Source: an uncultured Flavobacteriaceae bacterium (GTDB taxonomy: Bacteria; Bacteroidota; Bacteroidia; Flavobacteriales; Flavobacteriaceae). From it: a DNA stretch of 64,000 nt. The notes beneath the pieces are model-generated. The model worked only from the letters and a program-made list of their open reading frames with translations, searched no databases and was not told where the DNA came from. Location of the stretch: NCBI GenBank assembly GCA_905182295.1, contig CAJJAZ010000003.1, positions 167,686 to 231,685 of the forward strand, given 5' to 3'. Made by a program: the position numbers and the translations under genes. The first letter of the stretch is position 1, and every line of letters begins with the position of its first letter. Shown in pieces: positions 28,149 to 37,389 of the stretch.

Positions 28149-28742
28149 ATGACCTTAATTCCATTAAAAATAAAAGGCATTTCGTATAGTCAAACCCAAA
28201 ATGGGGCCTATGCACTGATCCTTAATGAAATGGAGGGAGACCGAAAACTCCCCATAGTTATTGGCGCCTTTGAGGCTCAATCCATTGCCATAGCCCTTGA
28301 AAAGGAAATTAGTCCTCCAAGGCCCTTGACCCACGATTTATTTAAAAATTTTGCCCAACACTTTCATATTGGGTTAAAAAAAGTAATCATTCACAAAATC
28401 ATAGACGGGGTGTTTTATGCCAATATTGTTTGTGAACAAGAAGGCGTTGAGGCTATATTTGACGCTAGAACTAGTGATGCTATAGCATTGGCTTTACGCT
28501 TTAATGCACCTATTTTCACCTATGAAAGCATATTGAGTAAAGCGGGAATAAACCTATCCGTAAAAGAAATGCCGACTGATCTTGGAGAAATACCTGCAGA
28601 TGCTATGAATAAAGTAGCCCCAGAAAATAATTTAAAACAGTTAGACCTAAACGGACTAGAAGCAGGCCTAGAGAAAGCAGTTGCTGCAGAAGACTACGAA
28701 AAAGCCGCTAGAATTAGAGATGAAATATCCAAAAGAAATTAA
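28149..28742 (+). CDS. Bifunctional nuclease domain protein with C-terminal UVR motif
   Basis: A 197-residue protein. Residues about 1-135 are a DUF151/BFN domain (LPIVIGAFEAQSIAIALE, FDARTSDAIALALRF), a family with reported RNase and DNase activity. Residues about 162-195 form a UVR-type helical hairpin (EKAVAAEDYEKAARIRDEI) of the kind that mediates protein contacts in UvrB/UvrC and related proteins. Function in this organism is not shown. It ends one base before the nucleoside transporter gene, so the two are probably cotranscribed. Confidence 0.85.
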   Translation: MTLIPLKIKGISYSQTQNGAYALILNEMEGDRKLPIVIGAFEAQSIAIALEKEISPPRPLTHDLFKNFAQHFHIGLKKVIIHKIIDGVFYANIVCEQEGVEAIFDARTSDAIALALRFNAPIFTYESILSKAGINLSVKEMPTDLGEIPADAMNKVAPENNLKQLDLNGLEAGLEKAVAAEDYEKAARIRDEISKRN

Positions 28743-28743
28743 G

Positions 28744-30219
28744 ATGTCAAAACACTTCAAATTTTCTATTTTAACTGCTATTCTAGTTCTATTTATTGGG
28801 CTTAGCAGCTCCATTTTAGAAGCAGCACCTAACGCCCTCTCTATTGTTGAAACCAGCCTAAGTGCCATTGACATTCAAACGCAGTCCAGCCCTGAAACCA
28901 TTATTCCTAACGCATCTTTTTCTATGAAAAGTTTGGGGAGGGGATTACTTGGGATGTTATTTTTAATAGGAATTTCATTTTTATTTTCTTCTAACAGACG
29001 GTCCATTAATTGGAAAATGGTCGGCATTGGCCTCAGTATTCAAATTATCTTGGCCATAGGAATTTTAAAAGTACCTCTAGTACAAAAAGGATTCAGCTTT
29101 GTTGGTCAGATTTTTGTAAATATCCTTGATTATACCCTTGTGGGTAGTAAATTTTTACTAGGAAACTTATTGGACCTTAACAACCCTTCCATAGGGTATA
29201 TTTTTGCTTTTCAGATACTCCCTACGATTATATTTTTCTCTGCATTAACCTCAGTGCTTTTTTACCTTGGCGTAATCCAGAAAGTAGTCAAAGGCCTCGC
29301 GTGGCTTCTCACTAAGTCTCTGGGGATTTCTGGAGCGGAAAGTCTTTCTGTAGCTGGGAATATTTTCCTAGGGCAAACAGAAGCCCCCTTACTGATTAAG
29401 GCTTATTTAGAAAAAATGAGCAAATCTGAAATCTTATTAGTGATGATAGGAGGAATGGCCACTGTAGCAGGAGGGGTTCTAGCTGCCTATATTGGTTTTT
29501 TAGGGGGAGACGACCCTCAGTTGAGATTAGAATTTGCCCGCCACTTATTGGCCGCATCTGTAATGGCTGCACCTGGAGCCATTATTATCTCTAAAATATT
29601 ATACCCACAAACAGAAGAGATCAGTACTGACGTTCATGTATCTAATGAGAAAATTGGATCCAACTTTTTAGATGCCATATCTAATGGAACCTCAGAGGGA
29701 TTAAAGCTTGCAGTAAATGTAGGTGCCATGTTATTGGTATTCGTTGCTTTCATAGCCCTTTTCAATGGAATTTTTAATTGGGTTGGAGACGTAACCTCAC
29801 TCAATGAGTGGATAGCCGCAAACAGCAGCTACCCCAGTCTTTCTCTGGAAGCTATCCTTGGAACCGTATTTGGGCCACTCATGTGGGTCATTGGTGTTGC
29901 AGCAGAAGACATGTTCCTTATGGGACAATTATTGGGTATTAAATTAGCCTCAAGTGAATTTGTAGGCTACACACAGCTGGCCACACTCAAAGAAGTGAGT
30001 AGTGCAACACATTTTAGTTATAGTAAATCTGTAATCATGGCTACTTATATGCTTTGTGGTTTTGCCAATTTTGCCTCTATAGGGATCCAGATTGGCGGAA
30101 TTGGATCCCTAGCTCCTGGACAGAGAAAAACCTTATCCGCCTTTGGCTTAAAGGCTGTTTTAGGAGGTTCATTGGCTTCTTTACTATCTGCTACAATAGC
30201 GGGAATGATTTTAGGATAA
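28744..30219 (+). CDS. nupC: Concentrative nucleoside transporter
   Basis: An inner-membrane ion-coupled nucleoside importer of the CNT family. The 491-residue protein has an N-terminal extension of about 60 residues with a hydrophobic, signal-like segment (KFSILTAILVLFIGLSSS). The CNT core follows: SLSVAGNIFLGQTEAPLLIK (nucleoside-binding loop), MATVAGGVLAAYIGFLG, and GVAAEDMFLMGQLLG near the end. The start is set at the ATG at 28744, one base after the nuclease stop; a longer frame would overlap that gene. With thyA and folA just downstream, the local theme is nucleotide supply. Confidence 0.92.
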   Translation: MSKHFKFSILTAILVLFIGLSSSILEAAPNALSIVETSLSAIDIQTQSSPETIIPNASFSMKSLGRGLLGMLFLIGISFLFSSNRRSINWKMVGIGLSIQIILAIGILKVPLVQKGFSFVGQIFVNILDYTLVGSKFLLGNLLDLNNPSIGYIFAFQILPTIIFFSALTSVLFYLGVIQKVVKGLAWLLTKSLGISGAESLSVAGNIFLGQTEAPLLIKAYLEKMSKSEILLVMIGGMATVAGGVLAAYIGFLGGDDPQLRLEFARHLLAASVMAAPGAIIISKILYPQTEEISTDVHVSNEKIGSNFLDAISNGTSEGLKLAVNVGAMLLVFVAFIALFNGIFNWVGDVTSLNEWIAANSSYPSLSLEAILGTVFGPLMWVIGVAAEDMFLMGQLLGIKLASSEFVGYTQLATLKEVSSATHFSYSKSVIMATYMLCGFANFASIGIQIGGIGSLAPGQRKTLSAFGLKAVLGGSLASLLSATIAGMILG

Positions 30220-30330
30220 ACAACAAAATCTTTAAGCAAAGTTTTCTCAACTGTCCCATTTATTGCAGTGAGTGAATGTAATTTAAAAAGTGTTTTTCGT
30301 TAATAAGTTTTTAATAATCTGCGCTTAATT

Positions 30331-30363
30331 TTTGACATTTTCTTCTTACAGCCTATACCTTTA
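30331..30363 (+). promoter_or_regulatory. Promoter for thyA-folA
   Basis: TTTG (30331-30334), 21 bases, then TACCTTTA (30356-30363) fits the Bacteroidota -33 / -7 pattern with one mismatch. The predicted start near 30370 supports thyA beginning at 30383 rather than at the longer frame's 30332. Confidence 0.6.
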
Positions 30364-30382
30364 TGCAAGAAAAAAACGATCC

Positions 30383-31207
30383 ATGAAGCAATACCACGAT
30401 TTATTGAATCACGTCTTAAAACACGGTATTCAAAAAGGAGATAGAACAGGCACAGGAACCCTAAGTGTATTTGGATACCAAATGAGATTTAACCTCAATG
30501 AAGGATTCCCAATGGTAACCACTAAAAAACTACACCTTAAATCGATTGTATATGAACTTCTATGGTTCTTAAAAGGAGACACCAATATTGGCTATCTTCA
30601 AGAAAATGGGGTGCGTATTTGGAATGAATGGGCAGACAGCAATGGCGACCTAGGTCCAGTTTATGGCAAACAATGGCGCGATTGGAATGGGGAAGAAATT
30701 GATCAGATCAAAGAAGTCATTCAAAGCATTAAAGAAAATCCAAACAGCAGAAGAATGATTGTTTCTGCTTGGAACCCTAGTGTTCTTCCAAACCCTAAAA
30801 CTTCTTTTGAAGAAAATGTAGCCAACGGAAAGGCAGCACTACCTCCTTGCCATGCTTTTTTTCAATTTTATGTTGCAGAGGGTAAGTTATCTTGCCAATT
30901 GTATCAACGATCTGCAGACATTTTTTTAGGCGTCCCATTCAATATTGCTTCTTACGCCTTACTCACCATGATGATGGCTCAAGTTTGTGGTCTTGAAACA
31001 GGAGATTTTATTCACGCTTTTGGTGATGCCCATATTTATAACAACCACATGGAGCAAATTGAACTTCAACTCAGCAGAACACCTAGAGACCTGCCAAAAA
31101 TGACTTTAAACCCTGAGATTAAAGATATTTTTGATTTTGACTTTGAAGACTTCACCCTCGAAAATTACGATCCACACCCCCACATTAAAGGCGCAGTAGC
31201 CATTTAA
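30383..31207 (+). CDS. thyA: Thymidylate synthase
   Basis: Converts dUMP and 5,10-methylene-THF to dTMP and dihydrofolate. The 274-residue protein starts [12 protein letters not shown], contains [16 protein letters not shown] near the start, the catalytic cysteine in [12 protein letters not shown], and [21 protein letters not shown] longer in-frame start at 30332 was rejected because it would overlap the promoter. DHFR follows after 3 bases, regenerating the folate this enzyme oxidises. Confidence 0.97.
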   Translation: MKQYHDLLNHVLKHGIQKGDRTGTGTLSVFGYQMRFNLNEGFPMVTTKKLHLKSIVYELLWFLKGDTNIGYLQENGVRIWNEWADSNGDLGPVYGKQWRDWNGEEIDQIKEVIQSIKENPNSRRMIVSAWNPSVLPNPKTSFEENVANGKAALPPCHAFFQFYVAEGKLSCQLYQRSADIFLGVPFNIASYALLTMMMAQVCGLETGDFIHAFGDAHIYNNHMEQIELQLSRTPRDLPKMTLNPEIKDIFDFDFEDFTLENYDPHPHIKGAVAI

Positions 31208-31210
31208 GCT

Positions 31211-31717
31211 ATGAGAGAAATTTGCATGATTGCTGCGGCAGCAGAAAACAATGCCATAGGCAAGGACAACGACTTATTATGGCACTTACCCCTTGACTTT
31301 AAACACTTCAAAACCTTAACCAGTGGCCATACCATTATCATGGGGCGAAAAACCTTTGAGAGTTTTCCAAAACCACTGCCCAACAGGAAACATTTAGTAA
31401 TTACCAGAAATAAAGACTACCAGATTGATCACCCAGATTGCGAAGTCCACTTCTCGTTAGAGACCGCATTAAAGGCCTGTGAAGGAGAAGAAAAAGTATT
31501 TGTCATTGGCGGAGGGGAAATTTATCGCATGGCTTATGAAATAGCCACCACTATTGAACTTACTCGGGTACATACAAGCCTACCGGCCGATGCATTTTTC
31601 CCTGTAATTTCTCCAAACCATTTTCAACACATCCAAAGCACTCCAATGCTGGCAGATGAAAAGCATGCCTTCGCATACACCTTTGAACGCTTCAAAAGAA
31701 TAGCATCAAACGACTAG
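31211..31717 (+). CDS. folA: Dihydrofolate reductase
   Basis: Reduces dihydrofolate to tetrahydrofolate with NADPH, recycling the product of ThyA. The 168-residue protein has AAENNAIGKDNDLLWHLPLDF near the start with its active-site acidic residue, IMGRKTFESF, and VFVIGGGEIYRMA. It forms a two-gene operon with thyA. Its 3' end faces murI, and the 37-base gap contains a copy of the murI 3' end (see repeats at 31726-31795). Confidence 0.95.
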   Translation: MREICMIAAAAENNAIGKDNDLLWHLPLDFKHFKTLTSGHTIIMGRKTFESFPKPLPNRKHLVITRNKDYQIDHPDCEVHFSLETALKACEGEEKVFVIGGGEIYRMAYEIATTIELTRVHTSLPADAFFPVISPNHFQHIQSTPMLADEKHAFAYTFERFKRIASND

Positions 31718-31725
31718 AAATTGGC

Positions 31726-31795
31726 AGAATACAGAAAATTAACTTGCACTAAAGTTATAAATCGCTAGAATACAGCAGCTTAACTTCCACTAAAG
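31726..31795. repeat. Tandem imperfect repeat of the murI 3' end
   Basis: Two 29-base units, at 31726-31754 and 31767-31795 (period 41 bases), match at 25 of 29 positions: AGAATACAG, then TTAACTT and CACTAAAG. The second unit is the coding end of murI; the first lies just beyond its stop. It looks like a small tandem duplication that left a spare C-terminus behind. Confidence 0.75.
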
Positions 31796-32591
31796 CAGGA
31801 ATAAAACGCTTTAACACCGCGGTTGATCCATTGGAATAAAATACGTGTTTGGGTTCGTGATTCCTCCCATCATTTTCTAATACCTCTACTGAATTAGATG
31901 CTTTTATTACTGACAGAAGCCCCTCTTTTTCCAAAATATTTTTGGTCTGTTTGGCTACCGCTCCAGCTGCATCTATTATTTCAATATGCTTGGGTAGGAT
32001 CTTTTTAATGGCGGGAATTAGGAAGGGATAATGCGTACAACCCAAAACCAAACGGTCTATACCCTTTTCTTTCATGGGCAGTAAATAAGATTCTAATAAT
32101 TGGTACACCTCATCCCCTTCTGCAAAACCACCTTCGATTAAAGCGACCAATCCAGTACCTTCCTGCTCAATAATTTCTACCCCCACAGCATTTTCATGGA
32201 CTGTTTTATGAAATAGTGCGCTCCCAAGGGTGCCCTTGGTGGCCAACAAACCCACTTTACCTGTTTGTGTCTGTAAAGCAGCTGGTTTAATTGCGGGCTC
32301 AATACCAATAAAAGGCATATTATATTTTTCCCTCAGCTCCGCTATTGCATTCGTTGTAGCGGTGTTACAAGCCACCACAATTAGCTTACAGCCTTTACTG
32401 ATAAGAAAGTCTGTGTTTTTAATAGATAAAGCTAAAATCTCTTCTTTACTTCGTTCTCCATAGGGTGCGTGGACACTATCTGCCACATAAATGGTAGATT
32501 CATTGGGTAATAGGGTGTGTACGGCAGACCACACAGAAGTACCCCCTACTCCAGAGTCAAAAAAGCCAATAGGACCGAAAGAATTTCGCAT
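31755..32591 (-). CDS. murI: Glutamate racemase
   Basis: Supplies D-glutamate for peptidoglycan. The 278-residue protein starts MRNSFGPIGFFDSGVGGTSV and has the two catalytic cysteines in VACNTATTNA and LGCTHYPF. It ends the envelope cluster that begins at nadK, after a strong terminator at 32605-32632, so it may have its own promoter. The last dozen codons are duplicated in tandem beyond the stop. Confidence 0.96.
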   Translation of the reverse strand: MRNSFGPIGFFDSGVGGTSVWSAVHTLLPNESTIYVADSVHAPYGERSKEEILALSIKNTDFLISKGCKLIVVACNTATTNAIAELREKYNMPFIGIEPAIKPAALQTQTGKVGLLATKGTLGSALFHKTVHENAVGVEIIEQEGTGLVALIEGGFAEGDEVYQLLESYLLPMKEKGIDRLVLGCTHYPFLIPAIKKILPKHIEIIDAAGAVAKQTKNILEKEGLLSVIKASNSVEVLENDGRNHEPKHVFYSNGSTAVLKRFIPALVEVKLLYSSDL

Positions 32592-32602
32592 GCTACTAAA
32601 AT

Positions 32603-32632
32603 AAAAAAACCGCCTCTAAAGAGGCGGCTTTA
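32603..32632 (-). terminator. Terminator after the OmpH genes
   Basis: CCGCCTC-TTTA-GAGGCGG on the minus strand (32627-32610) followed by TTTTTTT, between the second OmpH gene and murI. Confidence 0.88.
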
Positions 32633-32656
32633 TTTGAACAAAGATGGGAAATTATC

Positions 32657-33166
32657 TTAGAATCCCAATTCTTTTTTAACGTCTATCATTAAGTTCTTTC
32701 CTCTAGATACCAATAAACCATATCCTTGAGTGGCATCTAACACATAGTCAAACCCTTGCGCGGTAGCCACTTTTTCAATAGCCAATTTCGCTTTTTCAGA
32801 AATAGGCGCAAATAACTCTGCCTGCTTTTTCTGCAATTCCTGTTGCGCTGCTTGCTGTGCTTCGTTAATTGATTTTTCGAAACCTTGAAGTTCTAAAGCC
32901 CTTTTTTCGTTTTCTTCTTGTGTTTTTGATTCAGACTCATTAGAGTATAAAGTGTATTTATTTCTCAATTCAGTCATTGAATCTTCAATATCTCCTCTGT
33001 AAGTTTCTTGCAATTTCTTTAATTCAGCATCTGCCGCCTTCATCTCTGGCATCTCAGATAATAATGCTTGTACATTAATATGCGCTACTTTGCTTTGAGC
33101 CTGTGCAAAACTTGTCGCAGCTACAAATAGGAATAATGAAACGGCTATTTTCTTTAAATTCTTCAT
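32657..33166 (-). CDS. OmpH/Skp family periplasmic chaperone (second copy)
   Basis: A 169-residue protein with a signal peptide (KKIAVSLFLFVAATSFAQAQ) and a long Gln/Lys/Glu-rich coiled-coil region (about 50-130) typical of Skp, which holds unfolded outer-membrane proteins on their way to BamA. It follows BamA and another OmpH gene on the same strand, 65 bases after the latter. The paired copies, one short and one with an extended tail, are common in Bacteroidota. Confidence 0.9.
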   Translation of the reverse strand: MKNLKKIAVSLFLFVAATSFAQAQSKVAHINVQALLSEMPEMKAADAELKKLQETYRGDIEDSMTELRNKYTLYSNESESKTQEENEKRALELQGFEKSINEAQQAAQQELQKKQAELFAPISEKAKLAIEKVATAQGFDYVLDATQGYGLLVSRGKNLMIDVKKELGF

Positions 33167-33231
33167 CGTGTTAATTAGATTGAGTGTTAATTTTTTTGTT
33201 TGTTGTTAAATCTAGTGTTCAAATATAAAAT

Positions 33232-33990
33232 TTATTCTGGTATACTGTCTTTTTGTTTGACAGGAAGTTTGTCAGATTTCTTTTTTTCTCGTGCTTCTTT
33301 TAATTTTTGCTTTCGAAGTTCATAGGCTTTTAGCCTATCTTCTCTCAATTTTTGCTGTGCTGCTTTCTTTTCAGCAATCTGTTGTTCTTTTACTTTTACC
33401 TTTTCAAGGTCTTCTGCCGCCTTAGTTTCTAAGGCTTCATTTACAGGGATGTCTTCTTCTGGGCCTTGATTTATTTTCGCATCACTGAGTCCCATATTGG
33501 CACTCATATCTTGCCTACTCAATGCTCTAATGACTAAATTACTCAAATTAAAGCGTTCGTTCGCAAATAAAATAGTGGTACTCCCGTCTGACTTGTCCAG
33601 TATGAGGTCATATCCTTTTTCTTTTCCCAACCGCTGCACCTCATTAAAGACCAAATCCTGTATGGGCTGAACAATGGAAGTTCTCAGGGCCAATAAATCT
33701 CCTTGAACGCCAAATCGCTGTTGCTGATAAGCGACCAAAGATGCCTTAGTAGATTGAATTTCTAATTCTTTTTCCTCCACTAAGCTTGACGTGAGAAGTG
33801 CTTTTTGTGCAGACAATTCATTCTCTAAAGCCTCGAGGGCTAGTTTTCTAGCGGCTATTTCCATTTGCCAACCGCCAACACGGTCTTCTAAAGAACGTTG
33901 TGCCTCCAAATAAGAAGGCAATTTAGACAATATGTAATCCATATCTATATAAGCTACCCTGGCCTGTCTTTGAGCGTGCACGCTACTCAA
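33232..33990 (-). CDS. OmpH/Skp family periplasmic chaperone (first copy), start codon unclear
   Basis: A Skp-like chaperone with a coiled coil (about 20-110) and a very charged C-terminal tail (Lys/Glu/Arg-rich, about 170-250) beyond the normal Skp length. The start given is a TTG at 33990, but this cuts off the signal peptide. The same frame upstream encodes KTITYLLFVFWLGLSSVHAQ, a textbook signal peptide, with no ATG, GTG or TTG before BamA's stop. ATC at 34035 or ATT at 34023 are the only plausible initiators. The true protein is therefore probably about 11-15 residues longer. Confidence 0.85.
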   Translation of the reverse strand: MSSVHAQRQARVAYIDMDYILSKLPSYLEAQRSLEDRVGGWQMEIAARKLALEALENELSAQKALLTSSLVEEKELEIQSTKASLVAYQQQRFGVQGDLLALRTSIVQPIQDLVFNEVQRLGKEKGYDLILDKSDGSTTILFANERFNLSNLVIRALSRQDMSANMGLSDAKINQGPEEDIPVNEALETKAAEDLEKVKVKEQQIAEKKAAQQKLREDRLKAYELRKQKLKEAREKKKSDKLPVKQKDSIPE

Positions 33991-34053
33991 ACCAAGCCAA
34001 AAAACAAATAGCAGGTATGTAATTGTCTTTGTGATACTTAAATATAATAAATA

Positions 34054-36675
34054 TTAAAAACGTTGTCCAATAATAAAGTGGGTCTGCCATCCTGATGGTC
34101 CAACAGAACCGGGCTGATTGTCTGCATCAAACCCATATCCAAAGTCTATTCCCAATAAACCAAAAGCAGGCATAAAAATACGCACCCCTACTCCAGCAGC
34201 TCTTTTTATATCAAAAGGATTAAATTCCTGAATAGAATTAAAGGCATTTCCTCCCTCTAAAAAAGCCAATCCGTAAATAGATGCAGAAGGTTTTAAAGTA
34301 ATAGGATAACGCATCTCCATAGAGAACTTATTGTACACCACACCACCTTCTTGTTGGTTTGTAGTAGGATCTATAGGAGTTAGAGATTGGTTCTCATACC
34401 CTCTTAATTGAACCACTTCTCTTCCGTCTAATGTAAAGTTACCAAGTCCGTCTCCTCCAACGAAGAAACGCTCAAAAGGCACATTACCAATGTCTGGATT
34501 GTAGTTACCTAAGAAACCAAATTCCGTATTGGTTCTTAAAATTAACTTACCGACAATTCTACTATACCAGTCTCCTTTAAAGTTTAATTTGTAAAATTCC
34601 AACCACTTAAAACGAGATTCCTCCAAGGTTTCTAATCGCCTTAGTTGGCTTGCAGAAGCTTCTCCAGTAGATCTTAAATCTATAATCTCATCACTTTCTT
34701 CTTTAATAGATTTAAAATCTTTAGATCCTAATAAAGAGAAAGGAGGCGTGAACTTAGCTAAAAACTCAAAACTAGATCCTCCTGTTGGGAAGATTGGATT
34801 AGGGCCAGAAGATTTTCTTGATAGACCAAAAGTATAGGTCAAAGAGTTAGAGGTTCCGTTACCAAAGTTAAACAATCCTATATTATAGTTCTGAAAATCG
34901 TATTGTTGGTAACCCAAAGCGTGAGATACAGAAAAGTAATCATCTGGCCACTGAAGGCGCTTGGCCAATCCAAGTGAAATACCTGTAATAGAAAACTGCC
35001 TGTCCTTATCTACGTCTCTTGCAACAAAATCAAAAGAATACTGCTGTGTTCTGGAGAGAGAGACATTAAATCTGATAGGCTTTTTACCACCCATCCAAGG
35101 TTCGGAAAAATTTAAACTGTACACCTTAAAAGTCCTACTTGCCTGTAAACGAAGGGCAAAGGTTTGTCCGTCACCCATAGGAACTGGCTTATAAGACTCC
35201 TTGTCAAAAATATTCTGTAGAGAAAAATTGCTAAACGAAAGTCCTAAGGTTCCTATAAAACCTCCACCACCGTAACCCCCTTGGAGTTCAATCTGGCTGG
35301 ATCCAGCTTCTACCAAACTATAAGCCAAGTCTACCGTACCTGTATTTGGATCTGCATTTTGAACATCTGGCGATATTTGCTCAGCGTCAAAAAAGCCCAA
35401 CTGGCCCAATTCTCTAATACTTCTAATAATATTGTCCTTAGAGTATTTCTGACCAGGACGGGTCCTGAGTTCTCTGAAAATTACATGATCATTGGTCTTA
35501 TCATTCCCTGAAATAGTTACGTGGTCTAGGAAAGTTTCCTTCCCTTCTATAATTCTAATTTCAAAATCTATGGTGTCATTGGCCGCAGAAACCTCTACTG
35601 GATTAATACTTGAAAACAAATAGCCATTGTTCTGATACAAATTAGTGATGTCTTCTCCATCTGGCTTGGTATTGTCTGCAATGCGTTTTCTCAATAATAC
35701 CCCATTGTAGGTATCTCCTTTTTTAATCCCTAAAACCTGAGACAAGCCCCTATCGGTATAGACCGTATTTCCAACGAAATTAATATCTCCAAAGTAATAC
35801 TTATCCCCTTCTTCTACTTTAATTTTTAAAGCGATATTTTGGTCGTCCACCTTAGTAAAAGTGTCCATTAAGATCCTCGCGTCCCTAAAACCGTTTTCAG
35901 CATAAGCATCTTTAAGCCCCTGCAAGTCCGCTTGGTAATCTTCCGGAATATATTTAGATTTCTTCCAAAATCTATAAAAGGCTTTTTCTTTGGTTTTCTT
36001 CAAGGCCTTTTTAAGTCTTGCTGCACTTAGCGCGTCATTTCCTTCAAATTGGATTTCAGAAATCTTAACCTTAGCCCCCTTATTAATATTAATGACCATT
36101 TTCTGCGCATTGGTCTCCGTAGTATCTGCAGCTGTTGCTATAGTCACTTTAGTATTTAAATACCCCTCTTTCTTATACTTATTTTGAAGGTAATTTTTTG
36201 AATTGGCAATTAAACTCTCCGTAATTTTCTTTCCTTTCTTAAGATCAGTATCGGTTAATATTGCGTCTACCTTTCTGGACTTTACGCCGTATACAGTTAC
36301 TTGGGATAAAGTGGGCCTTTCTATAATCTCCAGTTCTAAGAAAACTTTTTCGTCTTCAATATTTGTGATAAAAAAATTAATATCACTAAAGAGTTCTAAG
36401 TCCCACAATTTACTAATCACTTCGCCAATTTCTTCGCCTGGTAAAGTAATGGGTTGTCCCACCCTTAATCCTGTAAAAGTTTTCACAGTCTGGGCATTGT
36501 AACTTTGCAAGCCAACTACTTCAATACCCCCAAGGATATATTTTTTCCCGTCGTCATAACCGCCTTCTTGTGCTAAAAGTAGGGTGCTGCTAAAAAAAAG
36601 AACCAATACCGTGAAGGCATTGGCTATTGATGCAATAAAATTTTTATTTACTGAGTTGTTCACTTGTTTTTCCAA
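34054..36675 (-). CDS. bamA: Outer-membrane protein assembly factor BamA
   Basis: Core of the BAM complex that inserts beta-barrels into the outer membrane. The 873-residue protein has a signal segment (about 17-36, ending LLLAQ) and five POTRA domains (about 48-450; YILGGIEVVGLQSYNAQTV in the first). The Omp85 barrel (about 480-873) has GGDGLGNFTLDGREVVQLRG in its lid-loop region and a terminal phenylalanine (FIIGQRF). Its start overlaps the uppS 3' end by 32 bases, and the OmpH chaperones follow, giving the conserved uppS-bamA-ompH-ompH order. Confidence 0.97.
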   Translation of the reverse strand: MEKQVNNSVNKNFIASIANAFTVLVLFFSSTLLLAQEGGYDDGKKYILGGIEVVGLQSYNAQTVKTFTGLRVGQPITLPGEEIGEVISKLWDLELFSDINFFITNIEDEKVFLELEIIERPTLSQVTVYGVKSRKVDAILTDTDLKKGKKITESLIANSKNYLQNKYKKEGYLNTKVTIATAADTTETNAQKMVININKGAKVKISEIQFEGNDALSAARLKKALKKTKEKAFYRFWKKSKYIPEDYQADLQGLKDAYAENGFRDARILMDTFTKVDDQNIALKIKVEEGDKYYFGDINFVGNTVYTDRGLSQVLGIKKGDTYNGVLLRKRIADNTKPDGEDITNLYQNNGYLFSSINPVEVSAANDTIDFEIRIIEGKETFLDHVTISGNDKTNDHVIFRELRTRPGQKYSKDNIIRSIRELGQLGFFDAEQISPDVQNADPNTGTVDLAYSLVEAGSSQIELQGGYGGGGFIGTLGLSFSNFSLQNIFDKESYKPVPMGDGQTFALRLQASRTFKVYSLNFSEPWMGGKKPIRFNVSLSRTQQYSFDFVARDVDKDRQFSITGISLGLAKRLQWPDDYFSVSHALGYQQYDFQNYNIGLFNFGNGTSNSLTYTFGLSRKSSGPNPIFPTGGSSFEFLAKFTPPFSLLGSKDFKSIKEESDEIIDLRSTGEASASQLRRLETLEESRFKWLEFYKLNFKGDWYSRIVGKLILRTNTEFGFLGNYNPDIGNVPFERFFVGGDGLGNFTLDGREVVQLRGYENQSLTPIDPTTNQQEGGVVYNKFSMEMRYPITLKPSASIYGLAFLEGGNAFNSIQEFNPFDIKRAAGVGVRIFMPAFGLLGIDFGYGFDADNQPGSVGPSGWQTHFIIGQRF

Positions 36676-37387
36676 ATCTTCTTTCTCTATTCTGATAATT
36701 AGCTAGGGCAGACTCTAAATGCGCTTTACTAAAGTCTGGCCAACAAGCCGAAATAAAATACAATTCTGCATAGGCAATTTGCCACAGCAAAAAATTACTG
36801 ATTCTGTGTTCCCCACTGGTTCGCACCAACAAATCTACCTCAGGCAGATCGTGCGTGTAAAGATGGGTATTTATAATGGTTTCATCAATGCTATCTGGTG
36901 AAATTATATTATTTTTAACTTTGACACTAATGGCTTTTACGGCTTGAATAAGCTCCTCTCGGCTTCCATAACTGAGTGCCAAACTAAGCGTCATACCGCT
37001 GTTGTTTCGGGTCTTTTCTATGACCTCTTGTAATTCCTGAACCGCTTTCTTTGGCAAGGCAGAAAGATCTCCAATAGCGTTCAAACGAATGTTGTTGGTC
37101 TCGAAGGTTTTTAACTCTTTTTTAAGGGATCGTATTAAGAGTTTCATCAATAAGTCTATCTCAAATTTAGGTCGGTTCCAGTTTTCTGTAGAAAAAGTAT
37201 ATAGTGTCAAATATTCAATGCCCAAAGAAACACAATGCTCCACAGTAGCGCGCACCGTTTTCACTCCTTGTTCATGACCAAAAGTTCTTGGCATTCCCTT
37301 AGCCTTAGCCCACCTTCCATTACCATCCATAATAATGGCTAAGTGTTTGGGTAAGCGGTCCTTATGAAGCACAATCTCTTTTTCCAT
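36644..37387 (-). CDS. uppS: Isoprenyl (undecaprenyl) diphosphate synthase
   Basis: Makes the C55 lipid carrier for peptidoglycan and O-antigen by cis condensation of isopentenyl diphosphate. The 247-residue protein has HLAIIMDGNGRWAKAKG (metal-binding Asp), TLYTFSTENWNRP and LVRTSGEHRISNFLLWQ. It lies 2 bases after the DUF6089 gene and overlaps bamA, so it sits centrally in the envelope operon. Confidence 0.97.
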   Translation of the reverse strand: MEKEIVLHKDRLPKHLAIIMDGNGRWAKAKGMPRTFGHEQGVKTVRATVEHCVSLGIEYLTLYTFSTENWNRPKFEIDLLMKLLIRSLKKELKTFETNNIRLNAIGDLSALPKKAVQELQEVIEKTRNNSGMTLSLALSYGSREELIQAVKAISVKVKNNIISPDSIDETIINTHLYTHDLPEVDLLVRTSGEHRISNFLLWQIAYAELYFISACWPDFSKAHLESALANYQNRERRFGKTSEQLSK

Positions 37388-37389
37388 TT

